From contig DATLSE010000022.1 of assembly GCA_035534295.1 (NCBI GenBank), positions 1-64,000 of the forward strand: a stretch of DNA of 64,000 bases, in the 5' to 3' direction. Below are positions 32,899 through 41,676 of this stretch, one piece after another. Under the pieces are notes generated by a model. The model did no database searches. It was not told the DNA's origin and saw nothing but the letters and a program-made list of their open reading frames with translations. Source of the stretch: DATKQJ01 sp035534295 (GTDB lineage: Bacteria; Chloroflexota; Dormibacteria; Dormibacterales; Dormibacteraceae). Within the stretch, counting starts at the first letter, position 1. Every line of letters starts with the position of its first letter. A program made the translations under genes and the position numbers.

Positions 32899-35388
32899 TC
32901 AATCCAGTTCGATCATCTCGAGGTGCGACCCCGTTGGGCGGCGGACGCCGTCGGACCCACCCAGAACGACGATCAGAGTCCGGCTGGGGAGGCGCGCGCG
33001 GGTGCGCTGAGGCCCGATCTCGACCTCAACCTCCGTCCCCTCCATCTCATGCAATCGGCCCAGCTCACCGCCCGACTGGAGTTGCTCCTGACTCTCCAAC
33101 TCCAGGACCAGGAGCCCGCCCGCGGCGACGGTGTGTGGGGGGGCCCGATGTATGCCGCCCGGCTCCGGCGTGGACGCCAGGGGGTTGGCCGATCCTCGAA
33201 GGCGGACTATGGGCGGTCGGATCCGGCGCCAGCGCCCGTCATCCGGCTGGACCGCTCCGGCCTGGTGAACCTGGGGGTCGAAGACGCGCACGATCACGCC
33301 GGCGAGATCGAGGCTCACCGGGGCCATGACCTGATCGATGAACAGGGCGCGAAGCTGGGTCAGAAAGCGCTCCTGCGTGCTCTGCCGGCCGCCCAGGATC
33401 AGCGCATGTCCAAGGTCGAATGCTCGGGCCAGCCCCTCGGCCGCTGGGCCAAAGTTCGACATCACCCCGGGGTCGGAGTGAGCGCGGATTCGGGCGGCGA
33501 TGAGGGTCCTGTACTCGGCCAGTTCGACCGGGGCTGGACCGTCCCAGATGGGCGTCGGCATTGTCTCCAGGCGCGATCGACCGTGGCTGGTGAGGGAGTA
33601 CAGCATGCGCTCGGCCAAGGGTCGCTGCTGCCACGGCCCGGGACCCGTGGCGAGCCCGTGGGCGTCCGCCAGGCCGGCGCCGGCGAGGTCGGAGAGGGGA
33701 GTCGCGATCGAGGCCAGGGGCAGGCAGAGGCGGTCACAGATTTCGGCCACGGTGAGGCGCCGGGCGCCGGCCAGGGTGCGCAGCAGGAGATGCTCGAGGA
33801 GGCCGCGATCGATGGCCGGCGCGCGGCCTTTAGCCTTGGGCGGCTGGCTGCTGAGGCGGGGGGGAACGGGCGCATCGACCTGGGCGATGACCGCGGCCAG
33901 AAGGCGGTTCCGAAACTTCATCCGAGCTGTCATGTCGGGATCCTCGCCCCGCTCTCGCTCCGAGATCCACCCTGGGATCTCCTCCAGCACGACCCGGTCA
34001 CCCACACTGACCCGGACCCGGGTGGGGTCCGAGCTGGGGGCGCGGATGGATATGCGATCCACATAACCCTGATCCTTGAGCGCCGACCAACTCCTCTCCC
34101 ACGCCATCTGACCCGAGGCGACAATGACCTGGCGTACGGCGCTGTCAGCCACGATCCGGACTCCGGAGTCGGCCTGGTGACGCCGCCTAAGAAGTTCGCT
34201 CAGGTCCCGTCCTGCGTCATCGGCCACGAGGCTGACCAGGTTCAGTGAGCGGTCCTCGAGCAGGGGCCGGTGCTTGACCTCCCGAATGGTCCCCGCACTC
34301 GCAGCCAGGGCGCGAATGACGTTAGCGTGCCGGCCGCAGAATGGGCGTCCGTCCAGGAGCACGACGTGCCGCCGGCACCACCAGGTGGTGCAGTGGGCCC
34401 CGGTGGGATCGGAGTAAGAGCAGCGCCAGCCGATCCCGTCGGCGCAGCCGGGCGCAGAACAGGTGCCGCCGGGGGCGGTTACGCGGCCGCGGACCAGCCC
34501 GCCCAGGCGGTCGCGCAGACGGGTCCGGCGCTCCAGGACGCCGGGTGCGGGGGTCGGACCTGATGACGCAGACAGGCTCTCGAGATCGCGGGTAGGCGAC
34601 CAACCGAGCAGGGCGGCGCCGAACTCCTCGCAGCTCTGGTAACGCGCGTCGGGTGACTTGGCCATGGCGGTCAGGGCGATCTCGAGCAGACCGGGCGCGG
34701 CAGACGGCGGTCGGGGAGGTTCCTCGAACACCTGGGCGTGCAGGACGTGGGCCAGACCACCGGTGAAGGGGGTCGATCCGATGAGCATCTCGAACAGCAT
34801 CGAGCCGAGCGCGTACACGTCCGAGCGCGCGTCAGCCGGCTCCGCCTTCACCTGCTCGGGGCTCATGTAGGCCGGGGTGCCCACCATGGCCCCGGTGACG
34901 GTCAGGTGGTGGCCCTCGTCCAGGACTCGGGCGATGCCGAAATCAAGGATCTTGGTCTTGCCCTCGGTCGACAGCAGGACGTTGTCCGGCTTCAGGTCGC
35001 GGTGCACGATGCCACGTTCGTGGGCGGCCCCGACGGCCGAGAGCAACTGCTGCATGACGTCCACGGTGCGCTCTGGCGTTAGCGCGTCACGGTCCAGGAT
35101 GAGCTGGCGCAGGCCCTCGCCCTGCACGTATTCCATGACGATGAAGAGCAGCTCCTGGTCGACGTCGAAGTCGTACACCCGAACCAGGCCCGGGTGGTCG
35201 AGCCCGGCCACCACCGCGGCCTCACGGCGAAAGCGAGCCCGAAAGCCTTCGTCGCTGGCGAAGGGCTCGCCCAAGACCTTGATCGCCACCGGCACGCCCA
35301 GCCCTGGATGTCGGCCCATGTACACCACGCCCATGGCGCCGCGGCCCAGCTCCGCCTCGATGGGGAAGCGCCCGACCTGCTTCAACAT
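32899..35388 (-). CDS. Ser/Thr protein kinase fused to zinc-binding, winged-helix and degenerate AAA ATPase domains
   Basis: 829 residues. Kinase domain about 8-265 with GRGAMGVVY, Lys37, HRDLKPDN (Asp131), DFG (149-151) and GTPAYMSPEQ, so it looks active. Residues 310-354 hold Cys310, 315, 323, 333, 338, His341, Cys351 and His354, enough for two zinc ions. Residues 529-627 match the winged helix plus GPAPVxLxxY linker that precedes a group of AAA ATPases. Residues 645-829 follow that ATPase (VIVRVFDPQVH, RWRRIRPPIVRLRG), but Walker A is replaced by LGGRQSTQERF and Walker B by GGLLVLELESQEQ. No PASTA domain or membrane helix. It lies upstream of tRNA-Leu and the Tad genes in the same direction, so it may act in their control. 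Confidence 0.88.
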   Translation of the reverse strand: MLKQVGRFPIEAELGRGAMGVVYMGRHPGLGVPVAIKVLGEPFASDEGFRARFRREAAVVAGLDHPGLVRVYDFDVDQELLFIVMEYVQGEGLRQLILDRDALTPERTVDVMQQLLSAVGAAHERGIVHRDLKPDNVLLSTEGKTKILDFGIARVLDEGHHLTVTGAMVGTPAYMSPEQVKAEPADARSDVYALGSMLFEMLIGSTPFTGGLAHVLHAQVFEEPPRPPSAAPGLLEIALTAMAKSPDARYQSCEEFGAALLGWSPTRDLESLSASSGPTPAPGVLERRTRLRDRLGGLVRGRVTAPGGTCSAPGCADGIGWRCSYSDPTGAHCTTWWCRRHVVLLDGRPFCGRHANVIRALAASAGTIREVKHRPLLEDRSLNLVSLVADDAGRDLSELLRRRHQADSGVRIVADSAVRQVIVASGQMAWERSWSALKDQGYVDRISIRAPSSDPTRVRVSVGDRVVLEEIPGWISERERGEDPDMTARMKFRNRLLAAVIAQVDAPVPPRLSSQPPKAKGRAPAIDRGLLEHLLLRTLAGARRLTVAEICDRLCLPLASIATPLSDLAGAGLADAHGLATGPGPWQQRPLAERMLYSLTSHGRSRLETMPTPIWDGPAPVELAEYRTLIAARIRAHSDPGVMSNFGPAAEGLARAFDLGHALILGGRQSTQERFLTQLRALFIDQVMAPVSLDLAGVIVRVFDPQVHQAGAVQPDDGRWRRIRPPIVRLRGSANPLASTPEPGGIHRAPPHTVAAGGLLVLELESQEQLQSGGELGRLHEMEGTEVEVEIGPQRTRARLPSRTLIVVLGGSDGVRRPTGSHLEMIELD

Positions 35389-35539
35389 GCCCGATTCAAG
35401 ATCAACAACCGCAACGTCTGGCTGAGTATGAACGCGGTCCGCGCCCGGGCGGCGGTCATTACATGCATCAATGTGTGGTCAAGTGACAATCTCGGCTAGT
35501 GGCACCGGCTGATTCATTGTGGGGGGTAACATCTCGCCC

Positions 35540-36265
35540 ATGGTTGAACGCGGCCTAGCCGATCTGCACATTCACACCGACCATTCCGACGGATGGCCGG
35601 AGGCGCGTGAACTGGTCCGGTTCGTGCGCGACCGCACCATGCTTGACGTCATCGCCGTGACCGATCACGACACGGTTGAGGGCGCCCTGCGCGCGTCTGA
35701 ATATGCCCGCAGCCTGAAGCGGGGCCCCGAGGTGATCGTCGGGGAGGAGGTGTCGACCCGCGAGGGCCACGTGGTCGGACTCTGGCTCACGCGCCGAGTG
35801 CCCCCGGGCCTGACGGCGGCGGCGACGCTGGAGCTGATCCACGAGCAGGGAGGAATCGCATTCGCGGCGCACCCCTTCTGGCGGACCGATCGGCACGGGC
35901 GCGGGGGCACCGTGCACGGGCTGGGATGGCCGGCGGCCGATCTCGCCTTCGACGCGGTCGAGGTCGAGAACTCCACCCCTGGCTTCTACCTCTTCAATCA
36001 GATGGCGCGGCGCCTGAACGACGCCATGGGCTGCGCCGAGCTGGGAAATTCCGACGCGCACATACTCGACGCGGTCGGTCGCGCCTACACCACTTTCCCC
36101 GGTCGAGACGGGAGCGACCTGCGCCGCGCGGTGGCGGCCGGCACCACCACGGCTCATCGAGAGCGCTACCGCGCCATCGGATTGGTTCGGTACATGGCGT
36201 GGGGCCTCAACCATCAGCGCATGGGCGCGGTGGGGACGGCAGGTCAGGGTTCGGCCCGTTCCTGA
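35540..36265 (+). CDS. PHP-domain phosphoesterase
   Basis: About 241 residues. All PHP metal motifs are present: DLHIHTDHSDG, VTDHDT, GEEVST, AAHPFW and GNSDAHI. This composition matches the small RNase AM/nucleoside 3',5'-bisphosphatase-like group. Predicted cytoplasmic metal-dependent phosphatase. ATG 35540 is preferred for the short leader before the first metal motif; a GTG at 35519 would add seven residues. Divergent from the kinase gene with about 150 bases between. Confidence 0.87.
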   Translation: MVERGLADLHIHTDHSDGWPEARELVRFVRDRTMLDVIAVTDHDTVEGALRASEYARSLKRGPEVIVGEEVSTREGHVVGLWLTRRVPPGLTAAATLELIHEQGGIAFAAHPFWRTDRHGRGGTVHGLGWPAADLAFDAVEVENSTPGFYLFNQMARRLNDAMGCAELGNSDAHILDAVGRAYTTFPGRDGSDLRRAVAAGTTTAHRERYRAIGLVRYMAWGLNHQRMGAVGTAGQGSARS

Positions 36266-36359
36266 AGGCGGTTGACCTAACGCTGGGACGGCCGGTGACT
36301 TCGACGTCGAGGGCGTCCGCCGCCTTCCACGGGCTGCTGGTTGGAGGAACACGCGTCTC

Positions 36360-36365
36360 TATAAT
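36360..36365 (+). promoter_or_regulatory. -10 element of the tRNA-Arg/tRNA-Leu unit
   Basis: A perfect TATAAT ends 8 bases before the mature tRNA-Arg 5' end, so transcription would start almost at the tRNA. No convincing -35 hexamer at standard spacing. Confidence 0.6.
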
Positions 36366-36373
36366 GGCCCTGC

Positions 36374-36446
36374 GCCCGCTTAGCTCAATGGACAGAGCGC
36401 ATGGCTTCGGACCATGAGGTTAGGGGTTCGAGTCCCTTAGCGGGCA
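36374..36446 (+). tRNA. tRNA-Arg (anticodon TCG)
   Basis: 73 nt without encoded CCA. Acceptor GCCCGCT/AGCGGGC; anticodon stem CATGG/CCATG around CTTCGGA gives TCG; T loop TTCGAGT. Reads CGN arginine codons, which are frequent here. Confidence 0.95.
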
Positions 36447-36466
36447 GGTGCAGGTGCACCTCAGCT

Positions 36467-36551
36467 GGGCGGCTGGCGGAACAGGTAGACGCGCACGTTT
36501 GAGGGGCGTGTGGGGTAACCCATCCGGGTTCGAGTCCCGGGCCGCCCACCA
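36467..36551 (+). tRNA. tRNA-Leu (anticodon GAG)
   Basis: 85 nt with encoded CCA. Acceptor GGGCGGC/GCCGCCC; anticodon stem CACGT/GCGTG around TTGAGGG gives GAG; long variable arm; T loop TTCGAGT. It lies 20 bases after tRNA-Arg and immediately before a recombinase relic, so its 3' end is a possible past integration site. Confidence 0.95.
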
Positions 36552-36559
36552 TCCGATCC

Positions 36560-37065
36560 ATAACGCGAACCGGGGTCGCGGGAATCCGAAAGGCCGAATA
36601 GTCTCATCTCGGCTTATGACCTGGACGCCCGCGATGAGCTGTTGCATGAGCGCCTTCCGCCGTTGGAGGCTGCCACGAGTCAGCGCTTCAGAGATCGCCG
36701 GGCCGTATCGAGAATGACCCGGCCGGCTGCCTGAGGAGCGCTTCGCGGAACGGATGGAGGCACTGGAGCCGCGGCGCGCCGAGCTAAGCGCGAGGCGCCG
36801 CGTGCTCGAGGACGCCGACAGTGCCATACCAGAGGTGCCGACCGGTGTCGCATGGCTCGGTCGCCGAGCGGAAGTGGACGTGAGCTCGGTCGAGCTCCTC
36901 AAGAAGTTGAGCTATAGCTCTGACCGACCGGGCGAAACGGTCCACTCGGTAGACGAGCAGCAGGTCGAGGCAACCCTCGTAGACGTCGGCGAGAGCCCGC
37001 TGCAAGCCTGGGCGCAGGTGCTGCCAGAGTTCGATGAACCTGCCCTCCGCCTCTGCACTTTTCAC
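36560..37065 (-). pseudogene. serine recombinase relic beside tRNA-Leu(GAG)
   Basis: Minus-strand fragments of a large serine recombinase/resolvase. RPGLQRALADVYEG and LLVYRVDRFARSVRAIAQ with FRSATEPCDTG (about 37030-36840) are from the catalytic domain. After a frameshift, RKALMQQLIAGVQVISRD and IRPFGFPRPRF (about 36650-36570) match the C-terminal region before the gene end. The N-terminal catalytic Ser and the middle zinc/coiled-coil part are missing or scrambled. The rest of the 36552-37120 gap holds nothing else recognised. Confidence 0.75.
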
Positions 37066-37120
37066 GAGCAGGCCTCTGTACTACTCGTGAGCGCCAGCAA
37101 GTCGATCCAGAGGGAGATTC

Positions 37121-37639
37121 GTGCGGCGGATTCCCGCGGGGGCAGAATGCATTGGCGTGTCGTGGCTACGGGTCAACTGGAGGCTTCCCGCGCTGCTGGC
37201 TCCGCTGGTCGTCGCCGTGCTGGTTGGCGCGTCGGTGTACTTGGTCACCTGGGTTCGGGGGACGCCAACGGCAATGCTCGTGCCGGGGTCGGCCAGCGCA
37301 GTCACGGTCAGCCGCTATGGCCCCGAGCCAGGGCCGGGGCAAAGCCCAGTCTGGCCTCCCGATGGGACCCGGACTGTCACCGACCCCAAGCAGATGGCGA
37401 CGATCACCGCCGACGTGAACGGACCACCGCTCTTCCCCAAGGGGACGATCAGCTGCCCCATGGACGACGGATCCCACTACCTTGTCCAGTTCTCGTACTC
37501 GGACAGCGACCGCCGTACGCTCTTCGTCCAGCGCGGCGGCTGTCAGGGCGTGGGCTTCGCGTCCCATCCTGACCGCTCGCTTTCATGGTCCCTGGCCGAC
37601 CATCGGCTATTGGATGACCTCGACGCCCTGTTCCGCTGA
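37121..37639 (+). CDS. putative membrane-anchored extracytoplasmic protein
   Basis: 172 residues. One hydrophobic helix (about 22-45, LPALLAPLVVAVLVGASVYL), then an exported domain with two Cys, CPMDDGSHYLVQFSY and RGGCQGVGF, and a C-terminal helix LLDDLDALF. The Cys-containing strand pattern is common in uncharacterised actinobacterial/Chloroflexota exported proteins. GTG start has AGGGAG four bases upstream; GTG 37157 is an alternative. No function assigned. It follows the recombinase relic and may be part of the same former insertion. Confidence 0.6.
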   Translation: MRRIPAGAECIGVSWLRVNWRLPALLAPLVVAVLVGASVYLVTWVRGTPTAMLVPGSASAVTVSRYGPEPGPGQSPVWPPDGTRTVTDPKQMATITADVNGPPLFPKGTISCPMDDGSHYLVQFSYSDSDRRTLFVQRGGCQGVGFASHPDRSLSWSLADHRLLDDLDALFR

Positions 37640-37652
37640 GACATGCGCTGCG

Positions 37653-39509
37653 TCAGGCGTCCCCGCCCCTGCGTCCGCGCTCTATCGGACTCAGCAAACG
37701 GCCTATCTCGAGCTTGGTGGCTTCCCTACCAATGACCGTGGTATCTGGTCGTCTCCCGAGCGAGGGCGAGAGCATGATGGTGGGTGGCCCGGGTTGGGTC
37801 ACACGCGTCCGCCGTCCCGCGTCCATCTCTCCCCGCATCAAAGACGCCAGGGCGGCCAGTATCGCGAGCACGGCCCCGGCGGCAAATACCACCACCAGGC
37901 CGTGGTGGAACGGCGCCGATATCAAGTTGGGGAAGAACTTGCGGCCGGTCAGGATGTGCTGGTTCGAACTCGTGAGTCCGGACAGCGCCCGGCCCTGGAC
38001 AAGCAGGTGCTGGATCGGATTGACTCCCAGCACGGCCGCGAACAGCGACGCCACCGGCGGGAGCTCGCCGATCCGGTGCGCGACGACTGGCGCCACACCA
38101 TGCCTTTGCAGGCCCCCGGCCAGTGCCGCGGGGAGGCCACGCGCCAGACCCCCGACCATGAGCGAGGCAAAGACCCCGATCGAGACCGCGGTCCCCGAGT
38201 TCTGGAAGGTCGAGCGAATCCCCGAGGCGACTCCTCGCTGCGCCGCTGGAACGCTGCTCATGATCGACGCCGTATTGGGGGCAGCGAACATTCCGGTGCC
38301 GACTCCATTGGCCGCGATGAGCAGCGCGAAGGCCCAGTAGGGGAAATCCACCGGAAGCGACATCAGGCCGACGAAGCTGGCCGCGAAGACGAGCATTCCG
38401 CCGGTGGCCATGCCGCGGGCGCCGAAGCGGTCGGAGAGGTTCCCGGCCATGGGTCCCGAGACGGCAAAGCCGACTGTCAGGGGCAGCAGGAAAATGCCGC
38501 ACCATAAAGGTGTCCGGGAGTAGCTGTAGCCGTGCAGGGGGAGCCAGATCCCCTGCAACCAGATGATCAGCATGAACTGCAGGCCACCCTGGGCTATGGC
38601 CGCGGCGAGCGCGGCCGCGCTTCCCGCCGTGAAGGCCCGGATCCCGAACAGGCTGAGCTGGATCATCGGTTCTGCCACCCGGGACTCGATGACGACGAAA
38701 CCGCCCAGCAACACAGCCCCGCCGATCAACCCCGAGATCACCCACGGGCTGGTCCACCCCATCGCCTGGCCGCCATAGGGCTGGATTCCAAAGGTGACCG
38801 CGATCAGGATGGAGGCCAGACCGACAGCGAACGCGATATTGCCCCACCAGTCGATCCGGCGCCCGTGTCGCTCGCCGTTGTCCTGCAGCTTGCGATAGGC
38901 CCAAAGGGTTCCGAATATGCCCACCGGCACGTTGACCCAGAACACGGCGCGCCAGTCCAGGGTGGCGAGGAGGCCACCCGCGAGCAGGCCGATGAACTGG
39001 CCGCCGAGGGCGGCGATCTGGTTGATACCGAGCGCCAGCCCGCGTTGGCGGATGGGAAAGGTGTCGGTCAGGATGGCCGCCGAGTTGGCCGTGAGCATGG
39101 ATCCGCCGCCGGCCTGGAGCAGCCGCCATGCAATCAACCAGACCGCCCCGTGGGCACCGCGATAAGGGTCGAAGGAAAGCAGCACGGAGGCGAGGGTGAA
39201 GACGGCGAAGCCGGCGTTGTAGATCCGAACCCGGCCGAACATGTCACCGAGTCGCCCGACGGTGCCGACCAGTACGGCCTGGACCAAGCGGTAGCCCATG
39301 ATCATCCAGAGCAGATAGCTGATGTTGCCGGGAGCCAGTGGATCCAGGCCGATGCCGCGGAATATGGCCGGCAGCGCGATGATCACGATCGAGCCGTCCA
39401 GTGCGGACATGAACACCGCCGAGCTCGTGTTGGTCAGGGCCACCCACCGATACCGGTCGGTCCGGCCCGGCGTCGCGCTCCCCTCCCCCCCTGGGGGAAG
39501 CGGGCGCAT
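37653..39509 (-). CDS. MFS drug transporter, DHA2 (14-helix) family
   Basis: 618 residues, about 14 membrane helices. Typical DHA2 segments: SALDGSIVIIALPAIFRGIG in helix 1, GRLGDMFGRVRIYNAG motif A, RLLQAGGGSML, GGLLATLDWRAVFWVNVPVG motif C region. A hydrophilic tail of about 60 residues is extra. Proton-driven export of drugs or toxic compounds is expected. ATG overlaps the upstream regulator's stop (TGATG), so transporter and regulator are one unit. Confidence 0.92.
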   Translation of the reverse strand: MRPLPPGGEGSATPGRTDRYRWVALTNTSSAVFMSALDGSIVIIALPAIFRGIGLDPLAPGNISYLLWMIMGYRLVQAVLVGTVGRLGDMFGRVRIYNAGFAVFTLASVLLSFDPYRGAHGAVWLIAWRLLQAGGGSMLTANSAAILTDTFPIRQRGLALGINQIAALGGQFIGLLAGGLLATLDWRAVFWVNVPVGIFGTLWAYRKLQDNGERHGRRIDWWGNIAFAVGLASILIAVTFGIQPYGGQAMGWTSPWVISGLIGGAVLLGGFVVIESRVAEPMIQLSLFGIRAFTAGSAAALAAAIAQGGLQFMLIIWLQGIWLPLHGYSYSRTPLWCGIFLLPLTVGFAVSGPMAGNLSDRFGARGMATGGMLVFAASFVGLMSLPVDFPYWAFALLIAANGVGTGMFAAPNTASIMSSVPAAQRGVASGIRSTFQNSGTAVSIGVFASLMVGGLARGLPAALAGGLQRHGVAPVVAHRIGELPPVASLFAAVLGVNPIQHLLVQGRALSGLTSSNQHILTGRKFFPNLISAPFHHGLVVVFAAGAVLAILAALASLMRGEMDAGRRTRVTQPGPPTIMLSPSLGRRPDTTVIGREATKLEIGRLLSPIERGRRGGDA

Positions 39510-39865
39510 CAGATCCGGTGCGCGAGGCGCTCGAGCAGCGGCGCGCAGGCTGCCAGTTGTTGGAGCTCAAGCGGGGTGAATTCAGCCCTCAGCACCCCCG
39601 CCAGCTGCTCGGTCCGCGCCTCGTGCCGCGCTCGGCGCGCGCGCAGCCCGGCCTCGGTGATGGAGATGACGACCCGGCGCCCGTCTTGATGGTCGGGCCG
39701 GCGATCGACCAATCCGCGCCGTTCGAGGGCAACCACGGTGGCGCCCATCGACTGAGGACTGATCTGCTCGGCTCGGGCCAGTACGGCCGAGGTGGCAGGA
39801 CCGTCGCGGTCGAGTCGAGACAGGGCCGCGCTCTCGGCCCAGGTCAGGTCCCCGGCCGCGGGCAC
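39509..39865 (-). CDS. MarR-family transcriptional regulator
   Basis: 118 residues from GTG 39865, short for the family. Winged helix: ESAALSRLDRDGPATSAVLA, recognition helix SPQSMGATVVALERRGLV, wing DHQDGRRVVISIT, and C-terminal dimer helices. In-frame coding continues upstream of GTG without stop to about 39960, reading AGVYDVVAGLRSSIGLLARR, which is the normal N-terminal helix of MarR proteins, yet no ATG/GTG/TTG is present there; an ATC at 39949 would give about 146 residues. Likely represses itself and the DHA2 transporter and responds to a transported ligand. Confidence 0.87.
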   Translation of the reverse strand: MPAAGDLTWAESAALSRLDRDGPATSAVLARAEQISPQSMGATVVALERRGLVDRRPDHQDGRRVVISITEAGLRARRARHEARTEQLAGVLRAEFTPLELQQLAACAPLLERLAHRI

Positions 39866-40073
39866 CGATTGCCGGGCACGTCGGGCCAGCAGCCCAATGC
39901 TAGATCGAAGCCCGGCGACGACGTCGTAAACTCCGGCCTGGGAGGTGATGTTGCAAGCCTAGCTGATAAGGCTGGCTGATGAACTGGCCACGTCGACGCC
40001 AGGTCGGAGGCGGCGGCCGATGGCATCGGGGGACCTTCGGATAAGGTGATAGGACAGCTCTTGGGGGTATGGA

Positions 40074-41267
40074 TTGGTCGATAGGATTCAGCGTTACGCC
40101 GACCTCGCGGTGCGCATCGGCGCCAACGTCGGTCAGGGCCAGCTGGTGGAGGTGCGCGCCAATATCGAGCACGCCGAGCTGGCCCGGGCGACCGTGGCCG
40201 CAGCCTACCGGGCTGGTGCCCGTTACGTGCAGCTCAACTACTCAGACGACGTCGCTCGCCGCACCATGATCGACCTGGCCCCAGATGAGGCTCTGAGCTG
40301 GAGTTCTCCCGCCCTGCTCTCGTTTCTGGAGGCGCTGGAGGCCGAACAGGGGGCTTCGATAAACATCGTCGGCGATCCCGATCCGAACCTGTTCGTGGGC
40401 GCCGACCAAGCGCGTCTGGGCCGGGCTCGGCCGTCGGATTATCGCCGGCTCTGGCTCCGGCTCGTGGCCCAGCGCCGGGTTAACTGGACCATCGTCGCCT
40501 GCCCCACCCCGGGTTGGGCTCGGCAGATATTCGGTGAGCCCGATCTGGAGCGCCTGTGGCAGCTGGTTGAGCGGTGCGTGCGACTCGACGAGAGTGATCC
40601 GGTCGCCGCCTGGGAGGCGCACCTGGAGCGCCTGGGGGACATGGCCAGTCTGCTCAACGAGCGCGCCTTCGATTCTCTGCGCTATCGCGGCCCGGGAACT
40701 GACCTGATGGTGGGCCTCATGCCCAGCTCACGCTGGCATGGAGGCCCCTCGGAGACGAGCTTTGGGCGGCGGCACGTGGCCAACATGCCCACCGAGGAGG
40801 TGTTCACCGCCCCGGATCGCCGCCGGGCTGAGGGCAGGATTCGGTCCACGCGCCCCCTGGCGCTAAACGGCAGTCTGGTTGAGGGACTGGAGCTCGAGTT
40901 TCGCCAGGGACGGGTGGTCGAGGTCAAGGCCGACCGCGGGGCCGGGATCGTGGAGGCCCAGTTGGGCATCGACCCCGGAGCCGCGAGCCTGGGCGAGGTG
41001 GCTTTGGTCGACTCGAGATCACGGGTGGGCGCCACCGGCGTCACCTACTTCAACACCCTCTACGACGAGAACGCCACCAGTCACATCGCGTTCGGGGCGG
41101 GATTCGCGTTTACCGTCGCCGACCCCGACGAGCGCGAGGAGGGCGTCTCTCGCTCGGCGGTTCACACCGACTTCATGGTCGGGGGACCAGAGGTCGAGAT
41201 CGATGGGCTGACCGGAACCGGCCAGGTGATTCCAATTCTGCGCGACGACGTCTTCCAGCTCAGCTAG
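40074..41267 (+). CDS. M29-family aminopeptidase (AmpS/AmpT type)
   Basis: 397 residues, the usual size. Metal ligands of M29 peptidases are visible: NMPTEEVFTAP (two Glu), LYDENATSHIAFG (Glu, His) and HTDFMVGG (His, Asp). The N-terminal domain YADLAVRIGANVGQGQLVEV is the standard thermophilic metalloprotease opening. Cytoplasmic, releases N-terminal residues from peptides using a two-metal site. TTG start with GGGGGT about five bases upstream. Stands alone, convergent with the Smr gene. Confidence 0.9.
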   Translation: MVDRIQRYADLAVRIGANVGQGQLVEVRANIEHAELARATVAAAYRAGARYVQLNYSDDVARRTMIDLAPDEALSWSSPALLSFLEALEAEQGASINIVGDPDPNLFVGADQARLGRARPSDYRRLWLRLVAQRRVNWTIVACPTPGWARQIFGEPDLERLWQLVERCVRLDESDPVAAWEAHLERLGDMASLLNERAFDSLRYRGPGTDLMVGLMPSSRWHGGPSETSFGRRHVANMPTEEVFTAPDRRRAEGRIRSTRPLALNGSLVEGLELEFRQGRVVEVKADRGAGIVEAQLGIDPGAASLGEVALVDSRSRVGATGVTYFNTLYDENATSHIAFGAGFAFTVADPDEREEGVSRSAVHTDFMVGGPEVEIDGLTGTGQVIPILRDDVFQLS

Positions 41268-41273
41268 GGCGGG

Positions 41274-41672
41274 CTACTGATAGGTGCGCGGGGGCGCCGG
41301 GCTCCAGCCCGCGGGGCGCGGGCTGGGATTGGCCCGGATCGCGAGCAGTAACGAGGTGGTTCGGGGCCAGCTCCGCTCACGGTCCACCCAGCGGTCGAGC
41401 GAGCCCGAATCGAGCAGCCGGCGCAGCTCCCATTTGATCCGGCCCCGGCCCCCGTCCACCGGCGCTCCCACGTCTCCGGCGCCATGCCCGAATTCGATCT
41501 CGCGGCAGCCCTGAGCATAGGCCTCCATCACCCGGGTGCGAGCGAACTCGACCGCGGTCAGGACGTCGTAGCCGTGCAGGTCCTCCAGCCGGGCCGCCGA
41601 CCTGCCCCGGGCCGGATCGGAGTGGATTGCGCCCCCACCGTTGCGCCGCCGGCGCCGACCGGCCGAGGTCAT
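41274..41672 (-). CDS. Smr-domain protein
   Basis: 132 residues. A basic N-terminal stretch is followed by the small MutS-related domain: LEDLHGYDVLTAVEFARTRV, where DLHG is the signature, then CREIEFGHGAG and the RIKWELRRLL helix. Smr domains nick or cleave DNA/RNA; bacterial stand-alone forms act as endonucleases at stalled ribosomes or DNA. The HGxG portion has an insert (GDVGAPVDGG). ATG 41672 lies just after the upstream stop; TTG 41705 would add eleven residues. Co-directional with the cyclodeaminase gene. Confidence 0.75.
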   Translation of the reverse strand: MTSAGRRRRRNGGGAIHSDPARGRSAARLEDLHGYDVLTAVEFARTRVMEAYAQGCREIEFGHGAGDVGAPVDGGRGRIKWELRRLLDSGSLDRWVDRERSWPRTTSLLLAIRANPSPRPAGWSPAPPRTYQ

Positions 41673-41676
41673 CCCC

